Shown here: positions 59,679 through 64,000 of the stretch, in pieces | Layout: each line of letters begins with the position of its first letter | How positions within the stretch are numbered: position 1 is the first letter of the stretch | NCBI RefSeq assembly: GCF_042854845.1 | Contig: NZ_AP031498.1 | Coordinates: 3,906,001-3,970,000, forward strand | Source of the DNA: Maricurvus nonylphenolicus | GTDB taxonomy: Bacteria; Pseudomonadota; Gammaproteobacteria; Pseudomonadales; Cellvibrionaceae | Length of the DNA stretch: 64,000 nt | Reading direction: 5' to 3' | The notes under the pieces: model-generated | Seen by the model: the letters and a program-made list of their open reading frames with translations, nothing else | Told to the model about the DNA's origin: nothing | Databases searched by the model: none | Position numbers and translations under genes: made by a program

Positions 59679-60707
59679 ATGGCAACTATCGGTATACATT
59701 ACGTCGCCAATGCCCTGTATGGCGCTCAGCGACAGGGACTGGACACGGATAAACTCCTGCAAGACGCAGGTATTCCCCCGGCATGGTTGGGCATCCCCCA
59801 GGCTCGGGTACGAGAAACCCAGCTAACCAAGCTGATTCAAGCCATTTGGTTACAGCTCGACGACGAATTTATGGGTTTTACCCAGCAACGCAGTAAGTAC
59901 GGCACCTTTGCTTTAATGGTCGACTTGGTACACCGTTGCGATACCCTGCACGGCCTATTGAGCGAAGGTTGCCGCTTTTACAACACCATCACCGAAGAGC
60001 TCACTATGACACTCGGTGAAGAAAGCGATGCCGACGGCGACTGGGTCTATTTGGATATTGTCTTTGAACATCAGCAAGCGCTGGACGAAAAATGCTTCTA
60101 CCTGGAGTTCTGGCTGGTGATCTGGCACCGCTTCGCCTGCTGGTATATCGGTCATCCCATCCCCCTGCATAAAACCACACTCACCTACTCGCCGAGTGAT
60201 TACGAGGATGAATTCAATCTGTTGTTTCGCTGCCAATACGAAGCCAACACTTCCCACAACCGCTTGTACTTTAATCGCAAGTATTTATCCGAGCGCCTGA
60301 TTCGCAACCGCGCTGAAATCAAACAGTTTTTACAGCGCTCGCCCATGGACTTGATGACCATCCCCGGCCAGGACAGCAGTGTCACCAGTAAAATCAACAA
60401 CCACCTGCGTCAGCTACCCTTTCATGAATGGCCGACCTTTGATGCGATTGCCAAGCAACTCCACACCAGCCCGCAAACCTTGCGTCGTAAACTGCGCGCC
60501 GAAGGCACCCACTTCCAAACCCTGAAAGATAACCTGCGTCGGGATACCGCCATTGAAAAACTGTTAAAGGAAAAACTTACCGTTGATGAAATTGCAGAGC
60601 ATGTCGGCTTTACCGAAGGTCGATCATTTACCCGCGCATTTCAGAAATGGACTGGCTTATCCCCCAGCGCGTACCGCACCCAAGACAAAAACGATCCCCA
60701 AAACTAA
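59679..60707 (+). CDS. AraC-family regulator (arabinose-binding-like N-terminal domain)
   Basis: 342 residues of the same architecture as the regulator at 37420. The N-terminal ligand domain is about 230 residues (HYVANALYGAQRQGLDTDKL). The C-terminal helix-turn-helix pair is AIAKQLHTSPQTLRRKLRAEG and VDEIAEHVGFTEGRSFTRAFQKW. The divergent position next to the acyl-CoA dehydrogenase suggests control of fatty acyl or branched acyl catabolism. The intergenic region lacks the TTGGCG...ACCAAT pairs of the 33-45 kb island. Confidence 0.92.
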   Translation: MATIGIHYVANALYGAQRQGLDTDKLLQDAGIPPAWLGIPQARVRETQLTKLIQAIWLQLDDEFMGFTQQRSKYGTFALMVDLVHRCDTLHGLLSEGCRFYNTITEELTMTLGEESDADGDWVYLDIVFEHQQALDEKCFYLEFWLVIWHRFACWYIGHPIPLHKTTLTYSPSDYEDEFNLLFRCQYEANTSHNRLYFNRKYLSERLIRNRAEIKQFLQRSPMDLMTIPGQDSSVTSKINNHLRQLPFHEWPTFDAIAKQLHTSPQTLRRKLRAEGTHFQTLKDNLRRDTAIEKLLKEKLTVDEIAEHVGFTEGRSFTRAFQKWTGLSPSAYRTQDKNDPQN

Positions 60708-60725
60708 GGGGTCTTGAAAAACTAA

Positions 60726-60802
60726 GGGGTCCGACCCTGCGGGTCGTACCCCGTCTTTAGTGTAGCGCAAGCAGTGGGGTCAGACCCGCAGGGTCTGCCC
60801 CC
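60726..60802. repeat. REPIN-like hairpin doublet, locus 6
   Basis: Elements at 60726-60752 and 60776-60802, 23 bp apart, the second with a changed right arm. They lie between the convergent AraC and MgtC stops; the second ends 6 bp before the MgtC stop. A partial extra arm (AAGGGGTCTTG) precedes the doublet. Confidence 0.88.
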
Positions 60803-60808
60803 GGAAAG

Positions 60809-61516
60809 TTAGTCGCCTAGAGGTTGCAGAGTAAAGCCTTGCAGGTGATCCAGCTTTAAACACTGTTGGGCAATATTGCGAATATAATCGCGATGGGTCG
60901 AGCGCACAGTCATTCGGTAAGTCATCACATTACCATCGTCATCGAGCTTATAGGTCAGGTTACTGATCACGGTTTTTTGTTGCTTTAATAATTGCCGCAC
61001 CTCGTCTTCACTTAAACATTCATGACGTTTAAAGCTCATGACCAGCAGGGCATAGTGGCGAATGGGCAAAACATCAATTAAACGGTTAAATACAGCCAGC
61101 GTAATCAAGGTCAAAATGGCGGCCGCAAATGCTGCAGAATAAAAACCGGCACCGATCATAATACCAATGGCTGCAGTTACCCAAATAGAGGCCGCCGTCG
61201 TTAAACCGCGAACACTTTGTTTATCCTGCATAATCACACCGGCACCTAAAAAACCAATGCCAGTCATAATGCCCTGGGCCATGCGGGTGGGATCGACACG
61301 AACGAGTTCGGTGTAGTCGGTGTGAATACCTAACCAGGGAAAGTCCATCATCAACATCAAGACGGTGGATGCTAGGCAAACCAGAATATGGGTCCTGAAG
61401 CCCGCCGCGCGTCCACGGTAGGCGCGATCAAAACCAATAGCGCCACCAATAAACACCGCAATAACCAGACGTAAAGCCGGTTCACTTAAATAAATATCGG
61501 TAAGTAGGTCCCCCAC
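60809..61516 (-). CDS. MgtC/SapB-family membrane protein
   Basis: 235 residues. The core has the family motifs FIGGAIGFDRAYRGRAAGFRTH and GIGFLGAGVIMQDKQSVRGLTTAASIWVTAAIG (five helices). The C-terminal cytoplasmic domain of about 75 residues (TYKLDDDGNVMTYRMTV) is ACT-like. Members help survival at low magnesium or modulate ATP synthase; the role in a free-living cell is open. GTG 61516 is the start, with AAGGA upstream. Confidence 0.9.
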   Translation of the reverse strand: MGDLLTDIYLSEPALRLVIAVFIGGAIGFDRAYRGRAAGFRTHILVCLASTVLMLMMDFPWLGIHTDYTELVRVDPTRMAQGIMTGIGFLGAGVIMQDKQSVRGLTTAASIWVTAAIGIMIGAGFYSAAFAAAILTLITLAVFNRLIDVLPIRHYALLVMSFKRHECLSEDEVRQLLKQQKTVISNLTYKLDDDGNVMTYRMTVRSTHRDYIRNIAQQCLKLDHLQGFTLQPLGD

Positions 61517-61680
61517 AGGATGTCCTTGTCTGCTGAATGCTGGGCGGGAGAAATTGGAAAGATAGGCAGGGTCAGATCCCGGGTATCCCGTCGCTAGCTA
61601 ATCTGTATCGTTTAACTTCAGTATAGGCGAGGATAAGGTTTTTGCAGGAAGCAAGGGATCGAAACGAGGGATCGAAGCGA

Positions 61681-61771
61681 GGGGTCCGACCCTGCGGGTC
61701 GTACCCCGAATTAAGAAAACTTAAGCTAGAGTCTCGCAAGCAGCGGGGTCTGACCCGCAGGGTCAGACCCC
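61681..61771. repeat. REPIN-like hairpin doublet, locus 7
   Basis: Mismatch-type element at 61681-61707 and perfect element at 61745-61771, 37 bp apart, 9 bp beyond the aminotransferase stop. The spacer ends in TCTCGCAAGCAG, nearly the same as locus 8. A degenerate copy may lie at 61566-61590. Confidence 0.9.
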
Positions 61772-61780
61772 AAGCATTGA

Positions 61781-62962
61781 CTAAAGAACTTTGGCAATGG
61801 AATCGGCCAGATAGGCCAAGTTCTTTTGGTTAATGCCAGCAATATTAATACGGCTTGAATCCACCATATAGACACTGAATTCTTCACGCAGACGCTGTAC
61901 CTGCAGTGGACTTAAACCCAAGAAGGAAAACATGCCACGCTGACGCGGGATAAAACTAAAGTCCGCGGTGGACGCCAACGCGCTGGCTAAAGCTTCACGT
62001 AGATCCTTAATACGCTCACGCATCTCTGCGACTTCATTCAACCACTGTTGATGCAACGCCGAATCGCCCAAAACGATATCAACCAATTGAGCACCGTGTG
62101 ACGGTGGCATGGAATAAATACCACGAGCCACTTTTAAAATCTGGCTTTTCACATTGTCGGCATTGGTGGCATTACTGCCCATAAAACTGATGGCACCGGT
62201 GCGCTCACGGTAAAGGCCAAAGTTCTTCGAGCAGGAACTGGCGACCAATAACTCAGGCACCTTTTCCGCCAACAGGCGCACACCATAAGCATCTTCCTCG
62301 ACACTGTCACCAAAACCCTGGTAGGCCATATCGATAAACGGCGTAAAACCATTTTTGTTGGCAAGCTCCGCTACCTGTTGCCACTGACCTTGATCCAGAT
62401 CCGTACCACAGGGGTTATGACAGCAACCATGCAACAACACCAGGTCACCCGCAGGCACCTTTTCCAGGCTTGCCATCATGGCATCAAAATTAACCGCCTG
62501 AGTATCTGCATCGTAGTAAGGGTATTCCTTAAGCTGCAAACCGGCACTGCCCAGCAATGGCACATGGTTAGCCCAAGTGGGTGTACTTACCCAAATACTG
62601 GCGCCGGGTTTGGCCAATTGAATCAGCTCGGCAGCCACCCTCAGCGCACCACAACCGCCGGGGGTTTGAACGGTATGCACACGACCATCCTGTTGAGCAG
62701 TATGATCAGCACCGAAAATCAGGTTTTGCATCTGCTCATTAAATCCCGCGGGCCCGACAGGTGGCAGGTAGGCTTTCGAGGTTTCTTCAGTATGCAAACG
62801 CTGCTGCGCCTTGCGTATAGCGCTGAGTACAGGAGTATTACCCTGCTCATCTTTATACACTCCCACCCCCAGATCCACTTTTAAAGGATTGGTATCCTGC
62901 TGGTAGGCGGCAGATAAACCCAAAATAGGATCGGCGGGAAGTGCTTGCAGCTGCTCAAACAT
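61781..62962 (-). CDS. Aspartate/aromatic amino acid aminotransferase (class I)
   Basis: 393 residues. The start PADPILGLSAAYQQDTNPLKVDLGVGVY, the GGCGALRVAAEL turn, and the PLP lysine in SCSKNFGLYRERTGA are those of the AspC/TyrB group. It moves amino groups between aspartate or aromatic amino acids and 2-oxoglutarate. AspC versus TyrB preference cannot be settled by eye. An Lrp/AsnC regulator diverges from it 71 bp away and probably controls it. Confidence 0.92.
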   Translation of the reverse strand: MFEQLQALPADPILGLSAAYQQDTNPLKVDLGVGVYKDEQGNTPVLSAIRKAQQRLHTEETSKAYLPPVGPAGFNEQMQNLIFGADHTAQQDGRVHTVQTPGGCGALRVAAELIQLAKPGASIWVSTPTWANHVPLLGSAGLQLKEYPYYDADTQAVNFDAMMASLEKVPAGDLVLLHGCCHNPCGTDLDQGQWQQVAELANKNGFTPFIDMAYQGFGDSVEEDAYGVRLLAEKVPELLVASSCSKNFGLYRERTGAISFMGSNATNADNVKSQILKVARGIYSMPPSHGAQLVDIVLGDSALHQQWLNEVAEMRERIKDLREALASALASTADFSFIPRQRGMFSFLGLSPLQVQRLREEFSVYMVDSSRINIAGINQKNLAYLADSIAKVL

Positions 62963-63033
62963 GGGGTATTACTCACAACAGATGGAAATCTCGGTTATTA
63001 TAAAGGATAACCGATATTGAAGAACGCCTCACC

Positions 63034-63504
63034 ATGACAATCTCCAACGAACTTGATGATTTTGATTTAAAAATCCTACGCGCTCTGCAGGAAAACGCTG
63101 ACTATTCCATGAATGAGCTCGGCGATATTGTCGGCCTGTCCCATACTCCCTGCTGGCGACGTATCAAACGCTTGGAAAGTGAAGGCTATATTCGCGGTAA
63201 AGTCACACTGCTCGATCCACACAAACTTAATCGAGGCGTTACCGTTCACGCCTACCTGACCATCAAAAGCCACGATGAAGAGTCCCTCAACGCCTTTGAA
63301 TCGGCGGTGATGGATATCAAGGAAATCGTTGAGTGCTATTCCACCACCGGCGACAAGGATTATATGTTGCGCATTGTGGTAAACAGTGTGAGTGATTATG
63401 AAGTGCTGCTAAAACAAACCCTGGTGCACTTACCTAATGTGGCGTCAGTAAACTCCACCTTCGCCCTAAAACAAGTTAAATACACAACCCAACTCCCGCT
63501 CTAG
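63034..63504 (+). CDS. Lrp/AsnC-family transcriptional regulator
   Basis: 156 residues. The N-terminal helix-turn-helix is LDDFDLKILRALQENADYSM and LGDIVGLSHTPCWRRIKRLE, followed by the RAM/ACT-like effector domain (VHAYLTIKSHDEES; CYSTTGDKDYMLRI). It senses amino acids as dimers or octamers. The divergent layout with the aminotransferase suggests control of that gene. Confidence 0.93.
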   Translation: MTISNELDDFDLKILRALQENADYSMNELGDIVGLSHTPCWRRIKRLESEGYIRGKVTLLDPHKLNRGVTVHAYLTIKSHDEESLNAFESAVMDIKEIVECYSTTGDKDYMLRIVVNSVSDYEVLLKQTLVHLPNVASVNSTFALKQVKYTTQLPL

Positions 63505-63526
63505 CACAATGTAAGAAGGGGAGCTA

Positions 63527-63617
63527 GGGGTCCGACCCTGCGGGTCGTACCCCGTATTTAAAATACTAAAGCCAGATTCTCGCAAGCAATGGGGTCTGAC
63601 CCGCAGGGTCAGACCCC
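63527..63617. repeat. REPIN-like hairpin doublet, locus 8
   Basis: Mismatch-type element at 63527-63553 and perfect element at 63591-63617, 37 bp apart. The second overlaps the 3' end of the shikimate kinase gene and holds its TGA stop. Confidence 0.9.
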
Positions 63618-64000
63618 GGCTTGGGCGCTTCGTACGATTTCTGCCAGCAAACTGTTTTGATCGCGGCTATCGCAGTTAATGGTGATATCCGCGTATTTGT
63701 TGTACAGAGAAAGGCGCTCTTCAAACAACTCGTTAAAGCTTTGCTCTGGACGCTTGGCAATACCGCGGGTTTCGTAGTCATCAATACGGTTGCGCAATTC
63801 GTCCAGCGGTACGTCGAGAAATACCACCGGGCCGTACTGTTTCAGGTGCTGCATACCCTTTTCGCTATAGACGGCACTGCCACCGGTAGCGACGACAAAG
63901 CCGGGGAATTTATTATCCAGCAGGACTTTTTCTTCTACATCGCGCAACGCCTGATAGCCCTGCTCATCAAGGATATGCTGTAACGGACAACCGGCCTGCA
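63609..64000 (-). CDS. Shikimate kinase, C-terminal part (runs off the right edge)
   Basis: About 130 residues are visible; the true start lies beyond the window, and internal start codons such as 63947 are not real. LRDVEEKVLL, GFVVATGGSAVYSEKGMQHL (the GG substrate-binding motif) and VVFLDVPLDELRNRI match shikimate kinases, and RPEQSFNELFEERLSLY is the LID region. It phosphorylates shikimate in aromatic amino acid synthesis. The final codons GGG GTC TGA come from a repeat element. Confidence 0.85.
   Translation of the reverse strand, partial: QAGCPLQHILDEQGYQALRDVEEKVLLDNKFPGFVVATGGSAVYSEKGMQHLKQYGPVVFLDVPLDELRNRIDDYETRGIAKRPEQSFNELFEERLSLYNKYADITINCDSRDQNSLLAEIVRSAQAGV

Noticed and set aside
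59542..59685. N-terminal extension of the acyl-CoA dehydrogenase frame
   Set aside because: It overlaps the divergent regulator start and has no similarity to the family, which begins at MNFTPTEEQ.
1..64000. CRISPR arrays, prophage genes, insertion sequences or integron sites
   Set aside because: No regular spacer-repeat array and no integrase, transposase or phage structural gene was seen; the only repeated units are the 27-bp hairpins and the operator half-sites.

Overview
The window reads as chromosomal DNA of a free-living, probably marine gammaproteobacterium of the Pseudomonadales/Cellvibrionales kind. The grounds are gene order (aspS, proS, arsC, wrbA, hda, purM and purN lie in an order like that of Pseudomonas), a class Ia ribonucleotide reductase whose NrdA carries two ATP-cones, a large TonB-dependent receptor, and abundant c-di-GMP and chemotaxis genes. 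The genus cannot be fixed from the sequence alone. No tRNA, rRNA, CRISPR array, prophage or insertion sequence was found.

Layout: 1-4.9 kb holds the 5' part of nspC (carboxynorspermidine decarboxylase), a large exported beta-propeller/di-heme cytochrome and a TetR-type regulator. 5-27 kb is a housekeeping backbone (aspS, fmdB-type gene, HU, proS, SLT, arsC, wrbA, sppA, hda, purM, purN, slyD). Small signalling genes are set into it: Hpt-HD-GYP, BLUF, truncated globin, CheC-like plus a lone receiver. 26.9-33.2 kb holds two tandem bacteriohemerythrins, a c-di-GMP phosphodiesterase and a chemoreceptor with related sensor domains, and a DUF805 protein. 33.5-45 kb is a catabolic island: TonB receptor, SDR dehydrogenase, AraC/VirS-like regulator, FAD monooxygenase, alpha/beta hydrolase, split DUF1214/DUF1254 pair, two small periplasmic proteins, a 2TM protein and a Baeyer-Villiger monooxygenase. 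A chemoreceptor follows on the opposite strand. 47-64 kb holds a DMT exporter, a CDGSH protein, nrdAB, a PleD-like diguanylate cyclase, an MFS exporter, an acyl-CoA dehydrogenase with an AraC-type regulator, MgtC, an aminotransferase with an Lrp regulator, and the 3' part of a shikimate kinase gene.

The most notable signal is not a gene. Five promoters in the 33-45 kb island share one architecture: two direct copies of a TTGGCG...ACCAAT half-site 21 bp apart, then a -10-like hexamer exactly 38 nt after the first base of the proximal copy. This looks like one AraC-type activator regulon. Three of the promoters drive the TonB receptor, the monooxygenase operon and the 2TM/BVMO genes. The other two (42883 and 43043) have no gene downstream; each runs only about 70 nt into a strong terminator. 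They are candidate small RNAs that share a CU-rich linker before the terminator. A closely similar hairpin/linker/terminator module ends the cytochrome gene at the left of the window.

A second pattern is a family of 27-bp imperfect palindromes with GGGGTCTGACCC-type arms. There are fifteen full copies at eight loci, mostly as spaced doublets directly after stop codons. In two cases the stop codon lies inside the element. They resemble REP/REPIN elements; no transposase for them lies in the window.
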